From positions 36,333 to 100,332 of the forward strand of contig NXFV01001132.1 in the NCBI GenBank assembly GCA_002803225.1: a DNA stretch of 64,000 bases. The letters are read 5' to 3'. Made by a program: the position numbers and the translations under genes. The notes below the pieces were generated by a model. It did not search any database, had not been told where the DNA came from, and saw nothing but the letters and a program-made list of their open reading frames with translations. This document shows positions 1-11,172 of this stretch, in pieces. Numbering within the stretch: position 1 is the stretch's first letter; every line of letters begins with the position of its first letter. The DNA comes from Gamarada debralockiae. Taxonomy: Eukaryota > Ascomycota > Leotiomycetes > Helotiales > Hyphodiscaceae.

Positions 1-700
1 TGGAGTCGGCCGTAGGCAATAGAAAGCATAGCGTCCGTTCTCATCAGTCTTGAACTTCCCCCTCAAATTGCAATCGACCTGATTCTTGTCCTGCTGTTCA
101 TACAATCCGTTCGTTGAAGCTTGCCACATATCAACCCAAGCGCCAGCAATTGGTTTCTTTGTCTTGAGGTCTGAAACAATTCCATGCATATATGTGATCT
201 CCCCGTCGTCAACACCGTGGACAACAGAAGCTTCGTTCTCGAGTATGGGGGCATCGTGGCGGAAGAAAGGTCCAAGGATGGCACTCGCAGTGGCAGCATC
301 TTTTGCATCTGCGGCCTTCTTGAATGTAATTTCGTCGACAAGCCTGAAATCGCCAACAATCAGATCTTGCATCCTAACATTGAGGCCAATTGACTTACGA
401 CTCAAGCCCAATAACGTCGCATACCAACTGTCCCTCATTCCTTTTGTCATCGCTCATCTTCCCTGCCCAATTCAGCAAGTTGACGCCTTCCATCCATTCG
501 TCCACTGTGAGCTCGTTCTCGCGCGCGAAGTCGTGTATATGCTGGATCAAGCTGCTCATCACTGATCTCATTCGAGGGGTGCACTTTGGGCCTATGGATT
601 TGATGACATGCTGAGTGAAGTGAGGGTCGAATTTGGGGGATGCCGCATTGCCGTTCATATTCCCATTCTCCATCTTGTTGTTTTGATCGTGTGTATTCAT
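1..700 (-). CDS. Intradiol ring-cleavage dioxygenase, hydroxyquinol/catechol type (C-terminus outside window)
   Basis: The family opens catechol or hydroxyquinol rings between the two hydroxyls using non-haem Fe(III), in the cytosol. The first 100 codons (ATG at 700) carry the typical N-terminal helical dimerisation region, including a segment reading ENELTVDEWMEGVNLLNWAG. A 55-nt phase-2 intron (344-398, GTAAGT..TTTCAG) joins this to exon 2, restoring the family hallmark GLES-LVDEIT, then ASAILGPFFRHDAP, WVDMWQAS and NGLYEQQD followed by NLRGKF. The Tyr of GLYEQQ is probably one iron ligand; the second Tyr and the two His ligands lie beyond base 1. The seen part is 215 codons. The GLYEQQ/NLRGKF wording favours hydroxyquinol over plain catechol dioxygenase (inference). 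It is divergent from the CoA-transferase at 1347, with 646 bp between start codons. Confidence 0.88.
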
Positions 701-1346
701 AGAGTTCTGCGATGCCCTCTGCGGGTAACGAGAAGCTCCTTTTATGCTCTCTGCTTCGTTCTCAAACCGTGCGAGGTGCCCAATAGCTGTATACCTTTCG
801 TATGTTGTTTCTCGTACAGTCTGGCTGTATTTATCTGGCTGACTATCGAACTACACGGCTGTGTTCAGACCCTATGTACCCCACCATCGTCCCATCAATA
901 AGAGCGGCAAGACCACACTGTCGCCGAACAAAGTATGGTCGAATCGTTGGCTGCGCCATCCTGCAGTTGGGTGGGTGGCTGCAGTCGATGCTGGAGAAAG
1001 TGGGGTGTGAAAGGGGAATGGAGAGCGGCGGGAATTGGTGCCGTGTTTTGCTTCCGTCATGCGGGGCCTTTTACTCCAAAACACGCGACGGCCAGCATCC
1101 GACGACAAGCTTCACGCGAAGTCGCGACGAGATGAAAGCAAGGTGCAACATCCGGCGTGGGAAGCAACGCGTCTTCAATTGATTATACCCATCGGCTTCT
1201 GCACTCTATGCGGATTGACATGAGCAAGTTACTTCCGGACCGCCGTCTCATGTGGTAAGTCGTCGGGTAAGTACCTAGTTCTTCTTTGAATTGCAGCCTT
1301 CTTACGATTTTGAAATACTTTGTTGGACATATTTCACCTTATAATC
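701..1346. other. Divergent intergenic region between dioxygenase and CoA-transferase
   Basis: 646 bp with no supportable gene. The two flanking genes read outward, so this is a candidate shared control region. No convincing TATA box or operator could be picked out by eye. Confidence 0.5.
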
Positions 1347-3389
1347 ATGGGCTCAACCCGAGAGCTTTCGTCTTACTCTCCGCTTCGAGAAGCCGAGAGG
1401 ATCTTTCAACTCCTCTGCGAACAAACCGAGCAACTTAGTTTGCCCTTGAGCTTCGCAGATATCAAAGAAAATGTCGTCTTCAAGTCGGATTTTGATCGGG
1501 TATATTTCCCTATCCCTTTCAAGGAGACTGAGACAGCTTCGGCGCTCAAGGGCGTAGAAGGAGGCATTGTGTGTGCTCTTGCAGAACTGAAAACTGGACA
1601 GCGAGATGGTAAAGTCACGGTAGATTTGGAGAAGGCAACGTCCTTTCTATTTCAGTCGTATCTGGCTACTGTGGGTGGTTTGGGAAAGCTCGATAAAGGG
1701 GTGCGGGCGAAATTGAAAGGTACAATGGCCAACCTATCCATATTTGGTAGAATACTAATATGTCCTCGGCTTAAGATACCGATTTGCTGCAAGCGCAGTC
1801 AGATCCATATCGACGCATGTCTGCAAATCTCTACGAGACCAAGGAGCCTGGTCGATACTATCACATTCATGGCTCGCTCGAAGCAAACACTACGTTGGAA
1901 ATGATCGGCCTTGAACCGTTCAGGCCCGATTTGAAAGACCACGACGAAATCGTTGGAGTCATCGAACCAGCAGTCAAAAGGTTCACAGTTCAAGAGCTTG
2001 AACATCTGAATGCAAAACATAGGCAGGCTGGTGTCGAAGCATTAAAGCATGAAGAGTTCATCAACACGCCGCATGTACGTGACTGCCCCTTTCTCACCAA
2101 GCAGCACTGACGATGAATTCTAGGGACGCTCAAATACAAACCAGCCTCCATGGACTATCGCTTGTCTCGAAAGCGAATCGCCGTCAGTCCCGTTACCTCC
2201 AAGCTCGTCAAGGAAGCCTCGGATTCTAGAAGGCATCAAAGTTCTCGAATTATGTCGGATTCCCCTATTTCTCAGAGCATTATTTCCTACTCCGGATGTC
2301 TCGCGAGATTTTAACTCTCTAGACTTGTCTTAAGAGTAGACGACTCATGAAACATTGTCACAACTTCAAATTCTACCTTGTTAGGCAATACTGACTCCGA
2401 GATCTTGCAGGCCGTATAATAGCTGGACCCACGATTGCCCGCATTTTATGCGAATATGGCGCCGACGTTCTCAAGGTCACAGGCCCAAACCTCAGTGATG
2501 TGCCATTCTTCCAAGTTGATGGAAATATGGGGAAACATACAACCGAATTAGACCTGAAGTCTTCTGACGGCCGGAAGATGTTCGAAACACTACTTCAAGA
2601 TGTCGACATCGTTGTTGATGGATACCGACCAGGTGCTCTTGACAAATTGGGCTACGGCGCTCAAGCATTGGCTGAAATGGGAATGAAACGAGGAAAGGGG
2701 ATCGTCTATGTGAATGAGAATTGTTTTGGGTACGAAGGCAAGTGGGCAAGCCGAGCTGGGTGGCAGCAGATTGCGGATTGTGTAAGTCTCGTCCTATATC
2801 CTTTGGCATTTGACACTCATTGAGAATCGCCCCACAGGTCAGCGGCGTAGCATGGGCGCAAGGCGAATTTATGGGCATCCACGAACCCATGGTCCCTCCA
2901 TTCCCCATCTCAGACTATGGAACGGGATGCATGGGTGCTATCGCCGCACTCACCGGTCTCTATCACCGCACCACGAAAGGAGGGTCGTGGCATGGCAAAG
3001 TCTCGCTTCTTCAATACGACCTCCTTCTCTTCAAAGCCGGCCAATATCCACCCGAAATTCAAGAACAGCTTCGCAAACGTCTCAGCCCGGACTTCCTCAA
3101 GCTACGACACAATCACAGCGTGGATCAAATATCAAAGACAGCCCTACTGATGATGCAGAAGCAGTTTCCAGAACTTTTTGAGAAGGAAAAGTATTGCGAG
3201 ACGTGGTATTCGGAGAAGTATAGTGAGGATGTGTGTGTTGTGAAACCGGTTGTGGATATTGAGGGCATGGAGATTGGATTTCAACGGGGCAGTCGACCGA
3301 ATGGGAGTGATGCACCGACTTGGAACTTCGGGAGAGGTGGTGATTTCAAAAGAGAAAACGCAGGGCAAGTGCTGAACGGGGTCCCATAA
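1347..3389 (+). CDS. CoA-transferase family III (CaiB/BaiF) protein
   Basis: Family III enzymes move CoA between carboxylic acids, often in catabolism of aromatic or branched acids. Proposed exons: 1347-1719, 1776-2074, 2124-2253, 2411-2781, 2838-3389. The start at 1347 (MGSTREL) is preferred over an in-frame codon 27 nt upstream. Exons 3-4 join to give PRILEGIKVLEL then RIIAGPTIARILCEYGADVL, the signature start of the CaiB fold, followed by NMGKHTTELDLKSSDGR and VDGYRPGALDKLGYG. A preceding 240-residue half resembles the duplicated N-terminal half common in long fungal members. Introns 1, 2 and 4 are canonical (56, 49 and 56 nt). The third is unusually long, 157 nt, with a weak GTCGGA donor chosen because it restores CRIIAGP; another donor is possible. 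The neighbours, an intradiol dioxygenase and a transporter, suggest aromatic-acid degradation, perhaps CoA transfer onto a ring-cleavage product (inference). Confidence 0.85.
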
Positions 3390-4498
3390 CATTTTTGACG
3401 GAAGTAATTGTACAGCGACAATAATGGCATTCATTCACTGACTGGGGGTGCTCGACCTTGTACTTTATGCCATTTCAGGTGCATGACATTGAACGAACGA
3501 CGGGCAACTGAGCTTCGGCATGCAGCCGTACCGCAAGACAAAATAGCTGAGATGGTCAGCAATGTTGCTGTCGATACTTGAAACTTTTGTTTCGGTGATT
3601 CGGTGTGAGAGTTGCGTCACAATTCATTATCTTCATGAGGCACGACTCTGATCTGTTGGTCCAAATCGCTGCCGAGCGCCCGAATTACCCATGCAGTTCA
3701 CCATTCAGGGATCTCCAGGGTAACATTCACCAATTTAGTACGACGCAGCACCAATCCAAAGATTCAACCGTTGAAGGCTTTCAGCCATTTTAGGGCTTGT
3801 AAGTGCCACAGAATACGGATCGGCCCTTTAATTCTTTCTCTCCGCGACACCCGTCCAAATCCTGACCACCAACTCCTGCAGGGGATTTTAGGCGTCGCAA
3901 ACGAACACCCAACCAAAAAACCCACCACAACGCCTTCCCATAGGCTCTTTCGCCAGCTAATCTCATCGCTAAACGCACATGGCCAAACTTTGTTTCGTCG
4001 CCGCCACGAATCGTCCCTTGAACACGATCCCCACTTCTTAATCTCAGCGGGGTGTCATAAATAATTTCACACTTTCCTCATCCGGCGGCCCCTAGACTGC
4101 GGCTACTGCCTGCTATAAAAGGATGTCCATCTCCGCGATCCACACACATTGTTAAAATGGCTGAAATGCCGGCTCATGTTGCTGCAGCACGCTAAAATAT
4201 GTATTGGCAACCATTCACCGCAACATGAGAGTGGTTGAAACTTGAGATCGACATTAATTCCTCCATTCCCTTATCCTTGATGCGCTGTTCTTTCTTTTCG
4301 TATTGTTTTCTTTTCTCTTCAATCTGGTTTTTTCTCTAATATTTTGCGTTGGAAGAAGAGGAATTGATGTCGTCGGTGATGATTTCTGGCTTCACCAATT
4401 GAGTGGACTAGGATCACGAATACGCGTTCGACCAGTGTCGCCGGGCTATTATTATACCTATCCCCGACGGAAACAGACATCCAGCCACTTCTGAGAAA
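3390..4498. other. Intergenic region upstream of MFS transporter
   Basis: 1.1 kb with no credible coding sequence. The right half (about 4260-4350) is pyrimidine-rich, as is common just upstream of fungal start codons, and there is a TATA-like box at 4114. Confidence 0.5.
4114..4120 (+). promoter_or_regulatory. TATA-like box, candidate promoter of MFS transporter
   Basis: TATAAAA stands 385 bp before the ATG at 4499. This implies a long 5' leader if used, so the assignment is tentative. Confidence 0.35.
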
Positions 4499-6250
4499 AT
4501 GTCCGTCTCGAAATATTCAGATGAGAGCCACACGACTGACAATTCCAATGGAAGAGTTTCGGACGTCGAAACTGTGGTGCTGCCATCAGATGTTCCGACA
4601 TTAATCGCGGACAAGGACGAGAAGGAGGAGGTGCATGAGGAAGCGAAAGATGAGAACATTGTGGGCTGGGATGGGGACAATGACTCGGCGAACCCATTGA
4701 ATTGGACTAAGACGAAGAAATGGAATCACGTTGCGATTGTTGCGTTGATCAACTTCGTCACTCCGCTAGCCTCCTCGATGTTCACCCCTGGTGTGATGCA
4801 GGTGCAGAGGGAGTTCAATAATTATAATCATCAGCTCAGTTCTTTCGTCGTTTCTGTATATGTATTGGGATGTGAGTATTTCTTTCTGGAATTCCATATT
4901 GGGAGGATGGGAACGCTGACAATAATCCAGTCGCATGTGGGCCCCTCGTCTTGTCTCCTTTGAGCGAGATATACGGGCGACTATACATTTACTGGGGATC
5001 AAATATCGCATTCGTCTGTTTCACTATCGGATGTGCTCTTGCACCCAGTTTCGACAGTCTCATTGTCTTCCGATTCTTGGCCGGATGTGCCGGAGCCACT
5101 GGCCAGACAGTTGGGGGCGGAACTGTGGGAGACCTCTTCGTCCAGGTTGAGAGAGGACTCCCTATGTCTCTCTATACTCTTGGACCCGTCATCGGACCGG
5201 CTATAGGTCCGGTGGGAGGTGGCTTCTTAGTTCAAGCAATGGGATGGAGATGGGTGTTTTATCTCATCATCATGCTAGGAAGCGTGACGATGGTAAGTCT
5301 CCCTCTCTCAAATTGCCCAGCTCCTAATAAGAAGACCAGGTCGTGACATTCTTATTCATGCGCGAAACATTCGCCCCCACAATCCTAGAACGCAAGACAG
5401 CCCGTCTCATCAAAGAAACCGGAAACACCAACCTCCGCTCAAAACTCCACCGTGACATCTCACGCACAGAATTCCTGCGTCTCTCCCTCATCCGCCCCCT
5501 CAAGCTCCTTCTCATGTCACCAATCGTAACCATCCTCTCCTTATTCATGGGCATTACATACGGCTACCTCTACTTACTCTTCACCACATTCCCCTCCGTC
5601 TTCGAAGGCAGATACGGCTTCACTACTGGTACGATTGGCTTGTCGTATATTGGGATTGGCGTCGGATGTTTCCTGGGCACAGTCATCACGGGATATACGA
5701 CTGATAGAATCATGGTACATTTGGCGAAGAATGGAGAGAGAAAACCGGAATACAGACTCCCTGCTATGATCCCGGGTGCTTTTGCGATTCCGATTGGATT
5801 GGTGTGGTATGGATGGTCCGCTGATAAGGATGTTCAATTCATGATGCCTATTATCGGAACGGTGTGGTTTGGAGTTGGGCTGATGATGATTTTTATGGCA
5901 ATTTCAATGTATCTTGTTGATTTCTACAGTAAGCAGATCTTCCAAAATTGTATCGAGGATGGAAAGCTGATAATTTCAGGTGTCTACGCGGCGTCTGCAC
6001 TCGCTGCTGCGACAGTGAGTAGAGCTGTTGTGGGAGCTATCCTCCCACTTGCGGGCGAGAGCATGTACGCTGCGCTGGTAAGTTTGATTTCTGCTCCTTT
6101 CAAGGAGAAATTTTGCTGATATGGTGTATCTAGGGACTTGGATGGGGAAACACTTTACTTGCATTTATTGCGTTGATATTCGCCCCTGTGCCAATTCTGC
6201 TGTTCAAATACGGCGAGCGTATCCGAAAGCGGACGAAGCTGAACTTGTAA
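4499..6250 (+). CDS. MFS transporter, DHA1 (multidrug/drug:H+ antiporter) type
   Basis: A predicted 512-residue plasma-membrane transporter. Exons: 4499-4871, 4931-5292, 5340-5928, 5980-6077, 6134-6250; all introns are GT..AG, 41-59 nt, and the frame closes on TAA. A hydrophilic acidic N-terminus (about 60 residues, with NPLNWTKTKKWNH) precedes twelve likely helices. Recognisable family signatures are LSPLSEIYGRLYIY (the loop 2-3 motif), GATGQTVGGGTVGDLF, and the antiporter motif C region GPVIGPAIGPVGGGF, plus GWRWVFYL. These point to the DHA1 group, which exports drugs and small organic molecules. It lies downstream and co-oriented with the CoA-transferase, so it could move an aromatic substrate or product, but substrate cannot be read from sequence. 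Confidence 0.88.
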
Positions 6251-7505
6251 AAGACGAAAATGCGAACCTAGATTCCGGCCTCAAAATCGGGGCAAATCTT
6301 TCAAGAACCAAGCAAAGCGGACCGCCCGCCTGCGTCAGCTGAAATTCATCTCAAATCAGTTGTAGGCGTTCGCCTCGACCAGTATCGCTCTATAAATTGC
6401 GAAGAAGGCAGAACTAGGAATGGCGAAGTACGAAGAAACTCGAGAACGAAGCTATTACGAGGATTGCATCCGATATTCGTCCGTCCAAGCACAGGAATAT
6501 AATGTACTCAACTGTACAGCAAATTTCCTCCACTCACAAGTTTACACTTCCACTCACTGAACACTGCTTTTCCGAAGACTTGGTGGCACGTTGACGACGA
6601 AAAAGCTATCGATGACGAAAACTTTGTCAACAATGAGAATCTTGCCAGTCAAGATCGCTGGAGACATCCTCGAGAATCAAGCAACGTTCTTCTTGTTCAG
6701 GTGTATCAGATGGTACAGTTGGTAATACTCTATCATTGTTCGGCTGATTAAAAAGGACGCCGGCCTCATATGGCTTGCAGAGTATGTATCTCGCTGTCAG
6801 GGAGGCTAACTACGAAGGAAGTGGAATGAATGACTTTGAGTCCTTGGCCGAGAGGCATTTAGACTATCTTTCGAGTGCAAGATCTACAATGCTTGCCCCG
6901 AGAAGGATTCCGGATGCTGAGATGCGTTGAAACGGTTCCGATGAGACTTGGTGTTCGCAGTGTTGCTCTCGTGAGAGCCAGTCACCGCACAGCCTTTGCT
7001 GTCTCAGAGAAGGCGATCGGAATTGAGGCAATATACACCAATGTATGCCAGCAGAAGCTAGAATGAACGGCAATTCTACCTCAGCTGTGGGAAATCAAGA
7101 ACCACATTCTAAATTTGCTCCGCGAGATCCGAATGCGAAATATTCAATGAAAGCCTGTAGCTTCCTCGTCAAGATCTCAGTTCCTTTCTTATTAATGGGG
7201 TGCTGCCCCCATTGGGTTATAACTGCGACACAATCAAGGTCATTGAAGGCACTTGCATCAGCTTTCAATTGCTCCCTCCATGGCCCTCCCCCCAAATAGG
7301 TTAGTGAACAGTATACAGCCCAAAAGCTCTTCATTCATGTCGTATGTTTAGATCATTTTTCTCGCCAATTTCGATGTTTATCACCTTGGGTGAAGTTGAG
7401 TCCAAGATGGTTATCGAGGAAGCTTTGGCGTTCCTTGCACTCTTTGCTGGGAAGAGAAACCTTAACTACGGCCTGTGCCTTGCAAAGCGCTTCGGCGTCC
7501 ATGCT
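6251..7505. other. Long stretch without a supportable gene
   Basis: About 1.25 kb downstream of the MFS gene. Short frames exist on both strands, none with recognisable domain content or consistent splice structure. It grades into the decayed block that follows. Confidence 0.4.
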
Positions 7506-8102
7506 TCATTTAATCATCTGTATTTTAGAGAATATGTCTCGAGAATTCATTAACGATGAAAAATCTATCGACGAAAATTCTGTTGACAGCGACAAGCCCT
7601 TGACAAAATCTTCATTCTCTACAAGCCTCAAATCCGGGCGAATGAGCACAAACGGGACAATTTTAATTTCAAATGTAGGGGGCACAAAGTGCTCGCAGAT
7701 GTTGGGAGACACTTCAACCGCTCTCTGAGAGTGGGCACCGCGTTGAACCCGTTGATAAGGGCCGATCTACTGGTACTTCGTACAAATCGCTGAGACAGAA
7801 TGTATGGCCAGCGGATTTTCGCTGTCGATCTATTTGTCGACGACGACCGGGTACTTGGGGCCAAGATACGGGTTGCCATGAGAGAATCCCAACAGAGGAG
7901 GTAAAGTCCCTTCCAGAGCTGGGAACATGGAGAGTACGTAGAGCACTCTCCCCAGTCTCCAGGTTCTGAGGGAGCCCGTGACACATTTCTCTCTTGAAAT
8001 CGACTGAGGGATCGAGGTTTGAAGGGGGACTATTTGTATCTCACCTAGTGTTATAGAGGCTCCCTTGGAGAAGGAGGCTAATGTCAGAATTTCGAGTGTC
8101 AT
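7506..8102 (-). pseudogene. Decayed reading frame of unknown family
   Basis: Reading the minus strand from 8102, one frame stays protein-like to 7506 and is broken by only two stops, one after PKYPVVVDK and one after AICTKY-Q, the second in a CAG-TAG context. Segments such as FPALEGTLPPLLGFSHGNPY and SPNICEHFVPPTFEI look like real protein, but I do not recognise the family. The flanking relics are also inactivated, so this is taken as a pseudogene. Confidence 0.35.
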
Positions 8103-8158
8103 CTAACTGAAAGAAGGTAAAGCCCCCTTTATACCTATATTCTGTCCCAACAAATCTA

Positions 8159-8380
8159 TCAAGAATGTGCAACCATAAAACCCCGAAAAGTAATGATCCA
8201 TATCCTCAACTCTTCCAAACTCCCAACGAAGCCAATATACTGATTAGGTCTCGAAATAACCACACATCCCTCGTTGGGATCAACCCCATAATACTTGTAA
8301 GCCTGCCCATGGCCCTCATAATACGATTGATCATCGACATAAATCTTCAAGATTGGTTTATCCATGACTACCGTGGGTAT
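8159..8380 (-). pseudogene. Phenol 2-monooxygenase C-terminal fragment (thioredoxin-like tail domain)
   Basis: The minus frame ending at 8159 reads MDKPILKIYVDDQSYYEGHG, then AYKYYGVDPNEGCVVISRP, then FRGFMVA. This is the C-terminal thioredoxin-like domain of fungal phenol-hydroxylase-type FAD monooxygenases, where YGVDP..G.vvvvRPD and a final GFMVA are hallmarks. Only about the last 70 residues survive; the catalytic FAD part is absent. Upstream of about 8380 the sequence switches abruptly to an unrelated relic on the opposite strand, so the fragment was made by rearrangement. A phenol hydroxylase would have fitted the nearby ring-cleavage dioxygenase. Confidence 0.75.
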
Positions 8381-9058
8381 ACTGGAACCGGCCCGCGACT
8401 GTTCCGGGCGATCACAAGTGCCTTGTATGTCTCGGGCGTGGGAATCGAAGAGCTGCATCTGGGATCCATTGGCTCGGACGCTCCAGCCTTAATAGGGATC
8501 GTTCACGAACTCTCCTCCTTGGCCCACTTACCTTATCCGTGTGTGTTTGGGAAATTAAGGCGTCTGATAATAATACTACCTTAGATAGTAGACACCGGAC
8601 AAGTGGACTACCGTAGTATATTAGAGCTGATCCAGTCTGCGACTTTGGCAATAGAAGAGCTGGTTTTGCATTCCGACCGTCTCGGTAGCCCACTGCCAGC
8701 AGCTTTCTTCGAGTACCTTACTCTTCCCCGTTTACAGTTTCTCAGCTTAGGTTCATTAGAATTTCAAAGTCCGTTGCATTTACTGCAGTTCTTCCACAAG
8801 CACGCCCACACCCTGAAGAAGGTCGAGTTATGCTCGATCAGTATCAAAGGCTCTTAGGAACCAATCTTTATTGAAATAAAGAACTATTTGAATTTGGAGT
8901 TAATCCGCCTGTGTGACCTTATAGACAATAGGTATAACATCCTAGCAGGGAGGAATTACAGAGTCGTTAATATCAGGGCAATAGAAGACTTCGTTCAACG
9001 GCGGACAGATGACAACCCATTCGAGTTGGAGCGACTTCAAAATTCCCATGTACTATAA
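8351..9058 (+). pseudogene. F-box/LRR-like protein relic
   Basis: A single plus frame runs about 235 codons with two stops. It contains ALYVSGVGIEELHLGS, YLTLPRLQFLSLGSLEF, LLQFFHKHAHTLKKVELCSI and ends ELERLQNSHVL then TAA. Regularly spaced leucines and the HTLKKVEL type motif are typical of the C-terminal part of the large fungal family of F-box/LRR-like proteins. One stop is TAG in the context IKGS-stop-EPIF, where Trp (TGG) is expected, a G-to-A transition. The N-terminal F-box itself is missing. Family assignment is by pattern only. Confidence 0.5.
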
Positions 9059-9640
9059 AGGTCTCTGGGTGGCACAATATTTGAGCGAGCACTATTAGGA
9101 ATTCATAATGTAGCTAGTCTTTTGATCTGTCTCAATATTCAATAAAGTATAATAAATCACTCAAAATAACTCGACTGACGGATCTCCTCGTGGCTGTGCC
9201 CATCTATGATTTCCATTGCGCTGGCCCACCACGCGGTAGGCATCGGGAATTGAAAAGACGCAGTCATAAAACATCTTTGTCGCAGCCATTATCTGACGGC
9301 CCAGAGCACAACTTATTATATGGACCATGAAGGCAGGTAAGTCTATGTCCAGCAGGGAGCCTTAGCATTGGAGGATCGTCGTTGGGGTTAGTTGGCAGCC
9401 TATCCCTTCGGCGGTTTGTGTAACACTTTAATATATGACTTACTTTGACCCATTTTTAAACCATTTTATACCCTTTATATAGACCAAATTGCTCAATATT
9501 GAAGCAATGGAATTATAAAGCCTTCAAAAACATTAAATCCTCTATCAAAATATGTTACAGGAATATATTTAAGAAGTCAGACCCCATTACCAGTTAAAAA
9601 GCGTTACACAAACTGCCGAAGGGATAGTGCCGAGATCTCC
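9059..9640. other. AT-rich gap without genes
   Basis: Most AT-rich around 9420-9600, with runs of A and T and no open frame of note. Consistent with RIP-affected intergenic DNA. Confidence 0.45.
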
Positions 9641-10530
9641 GACGCTTTGGATAGCGTCGTTCAGAATGGATTTTCTTGCAATGAGCGAATCTGAACCGAG
9701 CATCCAGAGGCATGGATTTCTCCCAAAGTTTGCACTATATTATCAATCATATATTCCTCCCACCAAAATTGCCTCAGAAGGACGACAACGATTTTGGAAA
9801 AGGAGTCTGCCTTGATAGAGCAGTGCGAAGAGGCATTAAGGTCGTTTCAAGCTTACATCTTCCCTGATGAGCGTGGGACATAGGCTGTTTGCAGTAAGAT
9901 GCTGAGCAAGATGCTTGAGATGAGGGACGTATCTGGAGACTTGGTATCTGGAAAAGTTGAAGCATCCCTGGCATCGATGATTAAGAGAGGTATTTCCCAT
10001 TCAAAAATGATGAAATCTGCGCTCACATAATGATTTCATAGATGTTCTTGTATTTCATATCCGCGGCCAGAATGTAGGGCTCATCGCCGCAAACTGCCGG
10101 AGCAATTCTCTTTCGAATCCTTCGAACTCTCGCCATCCACTAACTCTGTCATACAGACGAAAGGTCGACTACAGCGTTGCTTCCCCGGCCCAGCCGTGGC
10201 GATTAGCCGGGATAGGATGGCGGTTTCCCCTTTCCGCGAAGCGCTCGTACAACTTCTCGTACAATTGGACGTCGACACGCCAAAGGAAGCGTAGCCAGTT
10301 ATCTCGAAAGCAGGCTCTCAGGCCATCGAGATTAGAGACTCGGTCCACCCGAAGTTCATCACTGAGATGCTTACCAGTATCATGCGAGGAGTTAGGCAGC
10401 CGCTCGAGGTAGTTCGCATTCATAAGCGCACCCGCGATGATGTTGTCTAGCGAGATGCACATAAGCCCTGGCAGCGATCACCGCTCTGGCTGTTGCTCCG
10501 AGTTGCACTGCAGACTAGCCTCATAATAGA
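9640..10530 (+). pseudogene. DUF6606-type large-protein relic
   Basis: Plus-strand reading gives LIEQCEEALRSFQAYIFPDE, then KMLSKMLEMRDVSGDL, an apparent GTATTT..CATAG intron at about 9990-10041, DVLVFHIRGQNVGL, FSFESFELSPST, GRLQRCFPGPAVAISRDRMA, ALVQLLVQLDVDTP, HPKFITEMLTSIMRGV and RSPLWLLLRVALQTS. This matches my memory of the very large fungal proteins annotated as DUF6606/DUF3638; no search was possible. Lesions: one frameshift near 10085, and three TAG stops (DERGT-stop-AV, TPKEA-stop-PV, RDDVV-stop-RDA), each where Trp (TGG) would fit. Everything up- and downstream of this central part is missing. Confidence 0.6.
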
Positions 10531-10589
10531 CGCAGATGATCTTCATAAACGGTATAAATAGTTCATGATCTTCTTTATGGCTCACCTCT

Positions 10590-11034
10590 TGCAGCGTTCT
10601 AGAGAAGCTGCTCTACCTATTATTTGCTCGCCTTCCTATTCGGCTCGAACCCTTTGATTGTATCCTGGATCGTAGGCAACACAGCCGGGACAACGAAGAA
10701 ACCCATCATAATGTCGCTCTACAACACTGGATTATTAGCAGGCAATATTATCGGTCCCCTGTTATTCAACGCAAGAGACGCACCAGATTACAAACCTGGT
10801 CTCAAAGCCGTTCTCAGTATCTTCGTTGCGTTGGCGGCTGTAGTAGGATTACAGGTGGGGAATTTAATTATCTTGAATAAGTGGCAGAGCAGAAAGCGTG
10901 TGGCCAATGGAAAGAATGCCAAGATTGTTGACACCTCGATGGAAGATCGTTATGTAAACGAAGAGGAGGGATTAGGAAGGCACGCGTTCGACCTCACGGA
11001 CAGGAAGAATGACGAGTTTGTGTACATTTATTAG
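10590..11034 (+). pseudogene. Dal5-like (allantoate permease family) MFS transporter, 3' fragment
   Basis: The plus frame reads YYLLAFLFGSNPLIVSWIVG, NTAGTTKKPIIMSLYNTGL, GNIIGPLLFNARDAPDYKPG and then a last membrane helix and a charged tail ending at TAG 11032-11034. The wording NTAGxTKK and NIIGPLLF..DAPxYxPG is characteristic of the final third (helices 10-12) of Dal5-family anion:cation symporters. The first two thirds are absent and the sequence just upstream belongs to the DUF6606-like relic, so this is a rearranged tail, not a functional gene. Confidence 0.75.
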
Positions 11035-11172
11035 CGAAGAGGCTCATTCTTATAACGAATTGATTGCATTTTTACTTCTACCCAATCTCTACTCTCCTTT
11101 GTCTAGCTGTTCAGTTTCGCTTCGCTCAGTCTCATAGGTCGCACCAGTGATCTTCGCGCTGAAGAGAGAGAT

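Noticed and set aside
86..1223. Several plus-strand frames at the left edge
   Set aside because: They are antisense to the intradiol dioxygenase or cross its upstream region; no domain content.
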